Shown: one piece after another, positions 1 to 33,900 of the stretch | Numbering within the stretch: the stretch's first letter is position 1 | How the letters are laid out: each line of letters opens with the position of its first letter | Assembly: GCF_000308495.1 (NCBI RefSeq) | Contig: NZ_BAFU01000078.1 | Span: forward strand, 1 to 64,000 | Source of the DNA: Nocardia brevicatena NBRC 12119 | GTDB lineage: Bacteria; Actinomycetota; Actinomycetes; Mycobacteriales; Mycobacteriaceae | Direction of reading: 5' to 3' | Length of the DNA: 64,000 nt | Translations under genes and position numbers: made by a program | Notes under the pieces: model-generated | Told to the model about the DNA's origin: nothing | What the model saw: only the letters and a program-made list of their open reading frames with translations | Databases searched by the model: none

Positions 1-25858
<25,858 letters not shown>

Positions 25859-26267
25859 CCGTTACCTCGCTTCCGGAAAGCCCGGAGGGCATTCCCCGAC
25901 AACACCCGGGCTCGACGCACGCCTGTGCCGGCGGCATCGTCCTGCTCCGGATTCAGTTCTCGTACCAATCAGACAAAATGTTCATCGGCAATATCCGCTT
26001 GCCCGCCCGACCCCGTTACATCGGGGGTCCCGCCTCGCCGCACACCTCACCGGCGCACGACGTACCGACGCATCCGGGAAGTTCGCTGCAGGCCACCGAT
26101 TCAATCTACCGTCGCCTCCCCCCGCCACCAACAAACGTCCATAGCGGTTGAACATCACCGCAGGCACATGGTTCGGATGGGCGGACGGCCTGCGGCGCGA
26201 CGGCCGGTCGCGCGGTGCCCGGGCACCGGCGAACCGCCTCGGTCCCCCGCCCCGAGGGTCGGGCAGA
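25859..26267. other. Intergenic region carrying the NRPS promoter
   Basis: 409 bp between the cobM stop and the NRPS start, both on the minus strand. It is somewhat more AT-rich near 25960-26010 than the genes around it. I could not fix a convincing -35/-10 pair or an operator. No ORF with coding character was seen. Confidence 0.4.
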
Positions 26268-27026
26268 TCACACCCCGAGTGGCCCGCGGTCGCGCCCCGG
26301 ATCATAGAGATGCGACTGCGTGCACTCGACCCTCGGCGCGAGCGACCGGCCGACCAGGATCACCGCCGCCCGGCGCAGGCCCGCGGCCTCGACCCGGTCG
26401 GCGATATCGGCGAGGGTGCCCCGCAGCACCACCTGGTCGGGTTGGCTCGCCCGGTACACGACGGCAACCGGACAATCCGGGCCGTAGTGTCCCGCCAGTT
26501 CCGCGGCCAGCTCCCGGGTTCGGGTTATCGCCAGGTGCAGCACCAGGGTGGCGCGGGTACGGGCGAATTCCACCAATGCCTCGGAGTCCGGCATGGCGGT
26601 GGACCGCGCCCACGTCCGAGTGAGCACCACCGACTGCACGACCTCGGGAACGGTCAACTCGGTGCCGAGCAGGGCCGCCGCCGCGGCGTAGGCGGGGACA
26701 CCGGGGGTGACGTCCCAGGGGACGCCGTGGGCGTCCAGGCGCCGGGTCTGCTCGGTGAGCGCCGAGTACAGCGACGGATCACCCGAGCACAGCCGGGCCA
26801 CATCCCGCCCCGCCGCGTGCGCGCGCACCAGGTGCGCGGTGATCTGGTCCAGGTCCAGCCGCTGGGTATCGATCAGCTCCGCTTCGGGCGCGCAGTGCGC
26901 CAGCACTCCCGGATCCAGATATGTCCCCGGATACAGGCACACCGGACAGTCGCGCAACAGCCCGACCGCGCGCACGGTCAGCAGATCGGCGGCACCGGGA
27001 CCGGCCCCGATGAAATGCACGGTCAT
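26268..27026 (-). CDS. cobM: Precorrin-4 C11-methyltransferase CobM
   Basis: SAM-dependent tetrapyrrole methylase (252 aa) that methylates C-11 of precorrin-4 in aerobic cobalamin synthesis, in the cytoplasm. Seen: N-terminal VHFIGAGPGAADLLTVRA, the SAM-binding GAGPG loop, the RLCSGDPSLYSA motif (residues ~80-92) and GVPAYAAAAALLG, all typical of CobM/CbiF. Length fits the family. The ATG at 27026 is chosen because it begins exactly at the conserved VHFIGAGPG. TACACT lies 6 nt upstream, which suggests a leaderless transcript, and there is no clear Shine-Dalgarno sequence. No other cobalamin gene lies nearby, so its pathway partners must be elsewhere. It lies upstream of the NRPS on the same strand, but the 409-bp gap argues against co-transcription. 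Confidence 0.92.
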   Translation of the reverse strand: MTVHFIGAGPGAADLLTVRAVGLLRDCPVCLYPGTYLDPGVLAHCAPEAELIDTQRLDLDQITAHLVRAHAAGRDVARLCSGDPSLYSALTEQTRRLDAHGVPWDVTPGVPAYAAAAALLGTELTVPEVVQSVVLTRTWARSTAMPDSEALVEFARTRATLVLHLAITRTRELAAELAGHYGPDCPVAVVYRASQPDQVVLRGTLADIADRVEAAGLRRAAVILVGRSLAPRVECTQSHLYDPGRDRGPLGV

Positions 27027-27151
27027 GCCAGGAGTGTAAGTGGGCGCCCGTGTGGCCTCGTGACGTGCGCGCCCGCCGCACCCACCCACCCGGCGGGCCC
27101 ACCGTCCACTCGACCGCGCCTGCGATGCGGAGGCCGACCGGGACCCGACGC

Positions 27152-27574
27152 TCAGACCGCGCTGAAGAAGGCGGTCACCTTCGTCGGCCGTACCCGCACC
27201 ACCAGCTCCCCGGGCACGCCGTTGCGCCGGCCGAACTCCTCGGCGCGGTCGGCGCCCATATACCGACCGCCGATCTCGGTGGCGGTGCGCAGCAGCTCAT
27301 CCGAGTCCTCGGACAGGGCCACCGTGCCCTGGATCAGGACCGCCGCATACGGCGGCTCCTCCAGATCCACCGACAGCGCGACCCGCCCGTCCCGGATCAA
27401 CGCCTTGCCCTTCCCGGTCGTCTTGCCGGTGTTGAACACCAGTTCGTCCCCGTCGAGGATGAACCACACAGGCGCGACCACCGGACGTCCGTCGCTCGCC
27501 ACAAAGGCCACCTTGGCCGTCCGTGTGCCGTGGGTGAGGAACTCGCGCACCTGGGGATCGGAGAGTGAGGCCAT
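27152..27574 (-). CDS. PPOX-class, probable F420- or flavin-dependent oxidoreductase
   Basis: Small split-barrel flavin/deazaflavin protein (140 aa) of the pyridoxamine 5'-phosphate oxidase-like family, common in actinobacteria (Rv1155-like). Seen: DPQVREFLTHGTRTAKVAFVAS at the N-terminus, PVVAPVWFILDGDELVFNTG, then GKGKALIRDGRVALSVDLEEP, the usual order of these folds. The family includes F420H2-dependent reductases and proteins that only bind cofactor, so the substrate cannot be read. The ATG at 27574 has TAGGCT 6 nt upstream and no Shine-Dalgarno sequence, so it is probably leaderless. It reads away from the divergent MFS gene across a palindromic spacer. Confidence 0.85.
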   Translation of the reverse strand: MASLSDPQVREFLTHGTRTAKVAFVASDGRPVVAPVWFILDGDELVFNTGKTTGKGKALIRDGRVALSVDLEEPPYAAVLIQGTVALSEDSDELLRTATEIGGRYMGADRAEEFGRRNGVPGELVVRVRPTKVTAFFSAV

Positions 27575-27605
27575 AGGGGCAGCCTAGGCGTAGTGCCTCG
27601 AGAGG

Positions 27606-27633
27606 CGCGCGACGCGGCCGGCCGCGTCGCGCG
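27606..27633. promoter_or_regulatory. Perfect 28-bp palindrome between divergent genes
   Basis: Every base pairs about the centre at 27619/27620 (GGCCGGCC core, flanked by CGCG-rich arms). The flanking genes are divergent, so a terminator role is unlikely. It may be an operator or a cruciform-forming site. Confidence 0.5.
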
Positions 27634-27860
27634 AAGCCGCATCGGTGGTTCACGGGTGCCTCGATGACCCGGCGAACGGGCCCGCTCGGCCGGTGGAAAG
27701 AGGCCACCGCCGGCGGCCGAGCGATACCCGGCGGAGGGGCGACGCCGAGTCCACCGGTCGAGAGGGTCCACCGTTTCGCGAGAAAAACCGCGCACACGGT
27801 CCGATACTCGCTGTGGCGGTCGGCTCGATGGCCGCCACTGTTCGATGAGGGAGTAAGTGG

Positions 27861-29246
27861 ATGAGCGTGCGGGACGAGTCGCTACGGGCCGACGGAGAAT
27901 CCGAGCAGGCCCCGACCGGACTGCGGCGGGTGGTCGCCGCGTCCATGGCGGGGACCGTGGTGGAGTGGTACGAGTTCTTTCTCTACGGCACCGCCGCGAC
28001 GCTGGTGTTCGGCAAGATCTTCTTCCCCGACGACACCAGCGAACTCGACGCGATCCTGGGCGCGTTCCTCACCTACGCGGTCGGTTTCGCCGCCCGGCCG
28101 CTGGGCGGGGTGGTGTTCGGACATTTCGGAGACAGGTACGGGCGCAAGAAACTGCTCCAGTTCAGTCTGGTGCTGGTGGGCACCGCGACCTTCCTCATGG
28201 GGTGTCTGCCCACCTACCACCAGGTCGGCTACGCGGCCCCGGCGCTGTTGGTGCTGCTGCGCTTCCTCCAGGGGTTCGCGGTGGGCGGCGAATGGGGCGG
28301 CGCGGTGCTGCTGGTGGCCGAGCACAGTCCGAACCGCGGCCGGGGGTTCTGGGCGAGCTGGCCGCAGGCCGGTGTTCCGGGCGGCAACCTGCTCGCCACG
28401 GTGGTGTTGCTGACCCTGACCGCGACCCTGACGGAGGACGCGTTCCTGTCCTGGGGCTGGCGGGTGGCGTTCTGGCTGTCCGCGGTGGTGGTTCTGATCG
28501 GCTACTACGTGCGCACCAAGGTCACCGACGCGCCGATCTTCGTCACCGCGCGGCGGGAGGCCGAGCAGGTGCGGGCCACCTCGTTCAGCGTGCTGGAGGT
28601 GATCGGGCGCTACCCGCGCGGGGTGCTCACCGCCATGGGGCTGCGCTTTGCCGAGAACATCATGTACTACCTGGTGGTCACCTTCAGCATCACCTATCTG
28701 AAGGTGCAGCTCGATATGGATGCCTCCGCCATCCTGCGGTGGCTGCTGGTGGCGCACGCCGTGCATTTCGTGGCGATCCCGCTGGTGGGCGGGCTCTCCG
28801 ACCGGGTCGGGCGGCGGCCGGTGTACCTGGTCGGCACGCTCGCGACCGCGGCCTGGGGCTTCTACGCCTTCCCGATGATGGATACCGGCAGCAGCCCGGT
28901 GATCCTGTCGGCGATCACCATCGGACTGGTCTGCCATGCGCTCATGTACGCGCCGCAGCCGGCCATCATGGCGGAGATGTTTCCGACCCGGATGCGGTAT
29001 TCGGGTGTGTCGGTGGGCTATCAGGTGACCTCGATCGTCGCCGGATCGCTGGCACCGATCATCGCGGTGAAGCTGCTCGACGTCTTCGATTCCTCGGTGC
29101 CGATCGCCTGCTATCTGGCGGCCGCCTCGATCGTCACCGTGGTCGCGGTCTGGTTCGCCCGGGAAACCCGCGGTCTCGATCTGGCCGATATCGACCGCCA
29201 CGATGCCGTGGTCCGGAAGCCGGTGGACAGGTCGGCGACCATCTGA
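27861..29246 (+). CDS. MFS transporter, metabolite:H+ symporter (MHS) family
   Basis: Twelve-helix inner-membrane symporter (461 aa) that likely imports an organic acid or similar small metabolite with protons. Seen: the MHS-type opening TVVEWYEFFLYGTAATLVFG, the loop 2-3 motif HFGDRYGRKK, LRFLQGFAVGGEWGGAVLL in helices 4-5, and AEMFPTRMRYSGVSVGYQ near helix 10. This pattern fits ShiA/ProP/KgtP-type proteins. The substrate is not predictable. The start is supported by GGGAG 8 nt before the ATG. It is monocistronic by spacing. Confidence 0.93.
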   Translation: MSVRDESLRADGESEQAPTGLRRVVAASMAGTVVEWYEFFLYGTAATLVFGKIFFPDDTSELDAILGAFLTYAVGFAARPLGGVVFGHFGDRYGRKKLLQFSLVLVGTATFLMGCLPTYHQVGYAAPALLVLLRFLQGFAVGGEWGGAVLLVAEHSPNRGRGFWASWPQAGVPGGNLLATVVLLTLTATLTEDAFLSWGWRVAFWLSAVVVLIGYYVRTKVTDAPIFVTARREAEQVRATSFSVLEVIGRYPRGVLTAMGLRFAENIMYYLVVTFSITYLKVQLDMDASAILRWLLVAHAVHFVAIPLVGGLSDRVGRRPVYLVGTLATAAWGFYAFPMMDTGSSPVILSAITIGLVCHALMYAPQPAIMAEMFPTRMRYSGVSVGYQVTSIVAGSLAPIIAVKLLDVFDSSVPIACYLAAASIVTVVAVWFARETRGLDLADIDRHDAVVRKPVDRSATI

Positions 29247-29436
29247 CCATACGTATGCGAGGCGGCTGCCGGTCGCGCGTGCTTCCGCGGCCGTCTCGCC
29301 GGTGCCGGCCGGTGCGTGGCGAACCGCTCGTACCGCACTCGGCCGAACGGCACCGCGTCGAACCGGCCATGGCCGCACCACACCGCCGAGCGGCGTGTCC
29401 GCGAAGATTCCCGCTGGGGTCGGCGGCACGGGCTGC

Positions 29437-30237
29437 TCAACGGTTATACCGATGATCGACCGAGACACTTTTTTTCCACGGTCTTGTATGCCCGGGGGTC
29501 TTCGGCGGGACATATTCCTCCGCGACCACGATCCGGCTGCCCACCGCGAGCAAATCGGAGGCGGTAAGCCCGAACAGGGCATGGAAAGTGTCACTGAAGT
29601 GGCTCGGCGAGGCGAAGCCCGCATCGGTGGCGGCGCGGGTGAGATCCTGCCCCGCTGCCAGGGCAGCGCCGACCCGCAGCATCCGGGCCCAGAGCCGGTA
29701 GCGGCGGAAGCTGGTTCCGGAGTGCGCGGTGAACAGGTGCAGGAATCGGGAGGACGAAAGGCGCACCGCGGCGGCGAGGCCGGTGGCGCCGGGGCTGCCG
29801 GCCGGGTCGGCGGCGATCCTGCGCATCGCCCAGACGATCCGCGGGTCGGCGGGTTCGACGGGAGTGTCGCCGAGCACCATGCGGCGCAGGGTGTCCGGGT
29901 CCGGGCGCCCCGCCAGGTGAGCGAGCAGGGCGGCTTCGTCAGGGCACGGCGCCGTACTGCCCGGGTCGAGGCAGAAGAACAGCATCCGACCGGTACCCGC
30001 GCGAATCCGGTGCGGGGTGCGGGCCGGGATCACCGCACTGCGTACCCGGCTCTCCGCACCGGCCACGGTGAGGGTGAATGAAGAGTCGACACCGAGCGCG
30101 AAACAGTGCACGGCGGTGGCGTGCGTGTCCAGATGCAGGGATGGGCCGAGGTAAGCCGCGCCTCCTTGCCACAGCCAGATCGTCGGTGTCGACCGATCCG
30201 CACCTGCCCCGGTGTCCACCTCCTCATGGTGCCTCAT
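29437..30237 (-). CDS. AraC-family transcriptional regulator
   Basis: DNA-binding regulator (266 aa). The N-terminal half (residues ~15-110) looks like a cupin-type sensor (LHLDTHATAVHCFALGVD, IPARTPHRIRAGTG). The C-terminal third carries the two AraC helix-turn-helix motifs (LAAAVRLSSSRFLHLFTAHS and TDAGFASPSHFSDTFHALFG). The ATG at 30237 overlaps the stop of the DUF4345 gene by 4 nt, so the two are translationally coupled and it probably controls this small membrane-protein operon. An in-frame upstream extension exists but lacks coding sense. The C-terminal tail is Lys/Arg-rich. Confidence 0.9.
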   Translation of the reverse strand: MRHHEEVDTGAGADRSTPTIWLWQGGAAYLGPSLHLDTHATAVHCFALGVDSSFTLTVAGAESRVRSAVIPARTPHRIRAGTGRMLFFCLDPGSTAPCPDEAALLAHLAGRPDPDTLRRMVLGDTPVEPADPRIVWAMRRIAADPAGSPGATGLAAAVRLSSSRFLHLFTAHSGTSFRRYRLWARMLRVGAALAAGQDLTRAATDAGFASPSHFSDTFHALFGLTASDLLAVGSRIVVAEEYVPPKTPGHTRPWKKSVSVDHRYNR

Positions 30238-30602
30238 GCCACGGCCAGGAGCGCGGCCGCGCCGACTGCCTCCACCACCAGATAGAAACTCAGCGGATAG
30301 AACGGGGTCGCGGAGTCGAATACACGCGAGACCACTCGCCCCACCGCCATCCCGGCCAGCGCTGCCCCGACCGCCATCACCGCACCGGTTCGGGGACCTC
30401 CGGTGTCGGTGGCCGCCCACCACAATGTCACTGCCATGGCCAGACCGAAGCCGCCGTAGACTGCGCGAATCTCGGACCGGCTCTCCGGTGTGGTGACACC
30501 CAATCGGAACGGGGCCGCGAGCCGAGCGGGTGCGACCAGCGCGTAGACACCCATCCCGGCAAACAGCAGGCCGATCACGACCAGCACCACAATCCTCAGC
30601 AC
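30234..30602 (-). CDS. DUF4345-type integral membrane protein
   Basis: 122-residue membrane protein with about four predicted helices (LRIVVLVVIGLLFAGMGVYAL, AVYGGFGLAMAVTLWWAA, AVMAVGAALAGMAVGRVVS, YPLSFYLVVEAVGAAALLAVA). The pattern of an N-terminal helix, then the RAVYGGFGLA segment and VGRVVS, matches DUF4345 proteins. Its function is unknown. It overlaps the upstream membrane-protein gene by 7 nt and the downstream AraC gene by 4 nt, so the three form one operon. Confidence 0.82.
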   Translation of the reverse strand: MLRIVVLVVIGLLFAGMGVYALVAPARLAAPFRLGVTTPESRSEIRAVYGGFGLAMAVTLWWAATDTGGPRTGAVMAVGAALAGMAVGRVVSRVFDSATPFYPLSFYLVVEAVGAAALLAVA

Positions 30603-31054
30603 AGCGCGCTCCCCCGGTTACGGCGCAGCAGCACCACACCGGTCGAGAGGGCCGCCACCGCACCGATGTCAAGCGCCGCCACCCGTAACAGCGCCGTATT
30701 CACCGGCCCCGCCGTGAGCGCCAGTATCGGGAAGGTCATCAGGCTTACCGCGTTCGCCGCGGCCGTTGGACCTCGCCAACAAGGTCGCCATGCGGCCACC
30801 ACCAGGCTCGCTCCGAGCATCCCGAACAGCACCGCGCGGTGCCGTAGCAGTAACGCGAGGTCATTGCTCGAGAGGCCGAGGCCATAGGCCGACCGCATCC
30901 ATTCCGCCGACACCAGCCCCAGCGCGGGCACAGCGTTCACCACCCCGACCACGACAAGCAGCGCCCGACCACATCGATTCGATCTCGTTTCCACCTCATC
31001 ATCGTCGAGCAACCCCCGCCGCACCGCTTCCGAAAACCTGCTGGACCCTGACAT
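30596..31054 (-). CDS. Small integral membrane protein, function unknown
   Basis: About 152 residues from the ATG at 31054, with four hydrophobic segments after a polar N-terminus (ALLVVVGVVNAVPALGLVSA; LLLRHRAVLFGMLGASLVVAA; AVSLMTFPILALTAG; LRVAALDIGAVAALSTGVVLL). I do not recognise a function. The start is uncertain. A longer frame opens at 31171, and a GTG at residue 20 (VETRSNRC) would put the first helix nearer the N-terminus. First gene of the operon with the DUF4345 and AraC genes. Confidence 0.6.
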   Translation of the reverse strand: MSGSSRFSEAVRRGLLDDDEVETRSNRCGRALLVVVGVVNAVPALGLVSAEWMRSAYGLGLSSNDLALLLRHRAVLFGMLGASLVVAAWRPCWRGPTAAANAVSLMTFPILALTAGPVNTALLRVAALDIGAVAALSTGVVLLRRNRGSALC

Positions 31055-31171
31055 CCGGAGCACCCGATGGTCAGCGACCCTGCCGGCGTCGTCATTCCTG
31101 GTGGAGATGGTCGTCGGGCCGAGCGATGACAGCGCAGCAGCCCAGGGACATCCTTCCGACACGCCGAGCAC

Positions 31172-31591
31172 CGCAAGAGCTACCGCCTGCTACCCGGTGG
31201 CCGCCCCGGCCCTCGAACGGCGGGAGCTTGTGGCCGGTCTGGTGGAACTGCGTTGAGGGGCCCGAATCACCCCGGCATGTCGCGGGAGGCTTCGTCTCAT
31301 GAGGACGAAGCCTGTGAGTTCGAGGAAGTACCCACAAGAGTTGCGTGAGGAGCGTGTGGATGGTCGCGGAGGTTCGTGATCAGCACCGCGAATCCATAGG
31401 GAGTGTTTAAGAAATATAAAGGGAAGATATTAGGAATCTCCTTGGCGCTGGTGGCCGTGGAACCTTCCGACTCGGGTAACCAGGAAGGACGGAGGGAAGG
31501 GACTTGGTACCGATAACGTGCTTGTACTGCGCAGGTTGGACGAGCTGCGGCGCTATTCCCTCGTCCGATGCAGACCGGTAGCATGCGGACT
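31172..31591. other. Intergenic stretch with insertion-sequence debris and a putative leaderless promoter
   Basis: Holds the IS3-type remnant (31299-31412), an imperfect palindrome at 31289-31310 (CTTCGTC...GACGAAG) at its edge, and an unusually AT-rich patch at 31407-31440. TAGCAT at 31579-31584, 7 nt before the ATG at 31592, is a plausible -10 element for the following HTH gene. No other gene seen. Confidence 0.45.
31299..31412 (+). pseudogene. Remnant of IS3-family transposase OrfA
   Basis: From 31314 the frame reads SSRKYPQELREERV, then after a frame change at about 31360 MVAEVRDQHRESIGS, and soon stops. This matches the extreme N-terminus of IS3-type OrfA proteins (SSRKYPxELRERAVRMVAEVRDQH). 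Only about 35 residues remain and the frame is broken, so it is a dead fragment. No inverted terminal repeat could be paired nearby. It marks past insertion-sequence activity at the left edge of the regulatory island. Confidence 0.6.
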
Positions 31592-32056
31592 ATGGAAGAA
31601 AAGGCGACGCCCGGGGACGAAAGGGCGAAGCTGAAGCGGTTCGGACGACTCGTGAACGAGCAGCGTCGCGGGGAAGGGCTGACACCGCAAGAAGTCCATG
31701 GCCGTGGCGGCCCATCGGCCAAGCGCCTGCTCGAGATCGAGGCCGGCACCGCACCCATGCCTCGCATCTCCACTCTGCGGAAGATCGAGAAGGGCTTGGG
31801 CCTGAAGCCCAACTGTGCTTCGAAGGCACTTCACGGTGACGGCGTACTCGTGCCGGAGAAGCAGGCGAGGAAGCAGACCTACACCGAAGAAGATGTCCAG
31901 CGCCGGGTGGAGTTGGCCAGGGCGCTGGACCGGGCCGGTATCACGGGCATCGCTACGCGCAATCCCGGCAGCGACGGTGAGTTCAGGCTGCCCGCCGAGA
32001 TCGTCGACCAGCTGATCTCCATCCTCAACTCGTTGCCCGATTCGCGCCACGACTGA
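31592..32056 (+). CDS. XRE-like helix-turn-helix protein
   Basis: Probable transcriptional regulator (154 aa). The N-terminal ~75 residues resemble an atypical Cro/C1-type HTH: LKRFGRLVNEQRRGEGLTPQ, then the recognition region GGPSAKRLLEIEAGTAPMPR and ISTLRKIEKGLGL. The C-terminal half (EEDVQRRVELARALDRAGITGI...) is polar, with no known domain seen. Start chosen at the ATG at 31592, since TAGCAT 7 nt upstream fits a leaderless promoter; other ATGs at 31568 and 31583 are in frame. It converges on the ImmA/IrrE-like gene, and HTH plus ImmA/IrrE pairs often act together. Confidence 0.7.
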   Translation: MEEKATPGDERAKLKRFGRLVNEQRRGEGLTPQEVHGRGGPSAKRLLEIEAGTAPMPRISTLRKIEKGLGLKPNCASKALHGDGVLVPEKQARKQTYTEEDVQRRVELARALDRAGITGIATRNPGSDGEFRLPAEIVDQLISILNSLPDSRHD

Positions 32057-32087
32057 CATCACACCGATCGCTCCCCGGCTCGGATAC

Positions 32088-32939
32088 TCACCGACAACGG
32101 TTGTGCCAGTAGGTTTTTGCCTGTCCCCACAGTCGCACTATGGTCGCGGTGTCGGGTATTTCCGGTAGCCGTCCCCCGGCCGCAGGGCGCGATGGTGGAC
32201 ACTCGCGCTGTGTCGCGTCGACCAAGGCGAGCACACGACGCATGTCCTCGCGTTCGTCGGCAGCGATGTCGACCTCGACCAGTGCGTTCGGCTCCACCGG
32301 TAGTGGGTGTGTGCGACGGCCGACGATTGCGGCCGCATCCTGGATTTCCACTTGTCGCCGGTGCAGTTGTTCGCTCGGCAACCATTGCGACCCGTCGTCG
32401 GTTCGGGGCAATACGACTTGCGGGGCCACTGCCGTCAGGTCTTGCCATGCCGGTGTCATCGTGTGCAGTGCACGTCGATCCGCCTGCGGGTTTTCGGCTC
32501 GTCCCCGCGTCATGATCATCGTTGCCAGTACCTCGGCCTTGGCTTCGGCGTGGTCGAGGTAGGTGCTGTTGCGGGCCGCCTGCACGACGGAGGTGTCGGT
32601 ATCCCTGAGCTCGGCTCCGGTCAGCAGAGTGGCCAGCTCGGCGGGCGAACCGGAGATACCGTCATCGAGCAGCATATGCGCCACTTCGTGGCATAAGATG
32701 TGCGTATCGTAAACCGGGTCCGACGAGCGGCGTCGAAGCACCACATCCCGGTCCGTTTGAGCGAGCCACAGCCCGCATAGATCTGCCGGTGTCCCATTGG
32801 GCAACCACAGCAGCGCGATCCTGCGGCCCCGCACCCGCTCGACGGCCGCGACGAACTCGCGTGTCGTCCAGTTCTTCGACAGTTCGAGTTGCTCGACGAG
32901 CAACTCGAACTGTCGCCGAGTCGATCGAGGTGGTCGCAC
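32088..32939 (-). CDS. ImmA/IrrE-like zinc metallopeptidase
   Basis: Cytoplasmic protein of 283 aa with a zinc-peptidase motif HEVAHMLLDD at residues ~86-95 (HExxH), after an N-terminal region (FVAAVERVRGRRIALLWLPNG) like the ImmA/IrrE proteins paired with HTH regulators in actinobacteria. In that family the peptidase cleaves or binds a repressor to switch genes on. The partner here is probably one of the two adjacent HTH proteins (inference). The start is a GTG at 32939 with GGGG upstream. A perfect 39-nt palindrome covers codons ~9-21. The C-terminal ~120 residues are not recognised. Confidence 0.72.
   Translation of the reverse strand: MRPPRSTRRQFELLVEQLELSKNWTTREFVAAVERVRGRRIALLWLPNGTPADLCGLWLAQTDRDVVLRRRSSDPVYDTHILCHEVAHMLLDDGISGSPAELATLLTGAELRDTDTSVVQAARNSTYLDHAEAKAEVLATMIMTRGRAENPQADRRALHTMTPAWQDLTAVAPQVVLPRTDDGSQWLPSEQLHRRQVEIQDAAAIVGRRTHPLPVEPNALVEVDIAADEREDMRRVLALVDATQRECPPSRPAAGGRLPEIPDTATIVRLWGQAKTYWHNRCR
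32877..32915. repeat. Perfect 39-nt inverted repeat (19-bp arms, 1-nt centre)
   Basis: Arms 32877-32895 and 32897-32915 are exact reverse complements around A32896. The core reads AGTTCGAGTTGCTCG on the left arm. It lies in the 5' coding part of the metallopeptidase gene and about 215 nt upstream of the divergent HTH gene start. It could act as an operator, an mRNA hairpin, or both. Confidence 0.85.
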
Positions 32940-33128
32940 CTCACACCCCTTTGGTTTGCGCTACCTGCCGTGCGTTCTCGCCATGGCCGTGGCGAAGAAC
33001 ATGTAGTGTTCATCCAACCAACGGGCTGTGTCCGGAACAACAGGATCGACTGCCCCAACTCAGTGGCAGTTCCGATGACCCACTGGTTCACGGCAGAGAT
33101 GCTTCAGGATGAAAGGATTCGTGCGGTC

Positions 33129-33884
33129 GTGAACACACACGACGACCAGAGCGAAGGGCTGCCACTGCCGGATCTTGCAGAGTTCATCCTCACACGGCGT
33201 CGTCGAGCCAATCTGACCCAGCAGGGCCTCGCCCAGAAAATCAAGCTCTCGCCCAGTGCCATCAGGAAACTCGAACAACGCGATCCCGCGTACCGTCCCT
33301 CTCCAGCGGTGTTGAACAGCCTTGTAGAGGCGTTCCGCCTCACCCAGCACGAGCGGGAACATCTCGATGTCCTCGCAGGATATGTACCCGCCACGGCAGT
33401 GGCGTGGCGGCTACCCGAGGACGCCGAGCGGAGCATTCTAGAGGTTATCGACCCGCATACACCGGCGGCATGGCTCGAGGACTGGCGAATCGTCCACGCA
33501 AACATCCGCTTCCGAACCCTGTGGCCCGGACTGGCCGATGCACCCTCGATCCTTGACTGGTGGTTCACCGATGAACGGGCTCGGAAGGTGACCCCGAACT
33601 GGGAGGAGGAAGGGCTCGTGATCGTGGGTCAATTGCGGGTCTACGCAGCGGACACCAAGAACAGCGGACGCGCCCGTCAGTTGCTCGATGGACTTGCCGG
33701 TATCCCCGCGTTCCGGAAACTGTGGGACACCGGCACAGTGCACCGTGCGCGTCCGGGACTACGACGAGTGTGGTCTGCGAGCGAGCAGCGCGAGGTGGCC
33801 GTGAACGACGTGCTGGTCGTCGCCGGTTCGACTTCGCAGTGGGGTCGCGCCCTGTACATAGGCCTGCCGAACGAAACCGGGTAA
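33129..33884 (+). CDS. HTH regulator with MmyB-like sensor domain
   Basis: Transcriptional regulator of about 251 aa. The N-terminal XRE-type HTH spans residues ~12-75 (LAEFILTRRRRANLTQQGLA, LSPSAIRKLEQRDPAYRPSP). A MmyB-type ligand-binding domain follows (PAAWLEDWRIVHANIRFRTL, LDWWFTDERARKVTPNWEEE, GIPAFRKLWDTGTV). MmyB-like domains are PAS-like and are thought to sense fatty acyl-type ligands. The GTG at 33129 is preferred because GAAAGGA lies 11 nt upstream; an in-frame ATG at 33075 is the main alternative. It is divergent from the metallopeptidase gene and convergent with the unknown gene at 33901. Confidence 0.75.
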   Translation: MNTHDDQSEGLPLPDLAEFILTRRRRANLTQQGLAQKIKLSPSAIRKLEQRDPAYRPSPAVLNSLVEAFRLTQHEREHLDVLAGYVPATAVAWRLPEDAERSILEVIDPHTPAAWLEDWRIVHANIRFRTLWPGLADAPSILDWWFTDERARKVTPNWEEEGLVIVGQLRVYAADTKNSGRARQLLDGLAGIPAFRKLWDTGTVHRARPGLRRVWSASEQREVAVNDVLVVAGSTSQWGRALYIGLPNETG

Positions 33885-33900
33885 TCGTGCGCTCGGCCAC

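Noticed and set aside
27027-27151. Cobalamin riboswitch near cobM
   Set aside because: I saw no B12-box-like sequence, and the gap is too short and probably leaderless.
27882-29624. 580-codon minus-strand frame opposite the MFS gene
   Set aside because: Composition is typical of antisense reading, while the plus strand encodes a clear MHS transporter.
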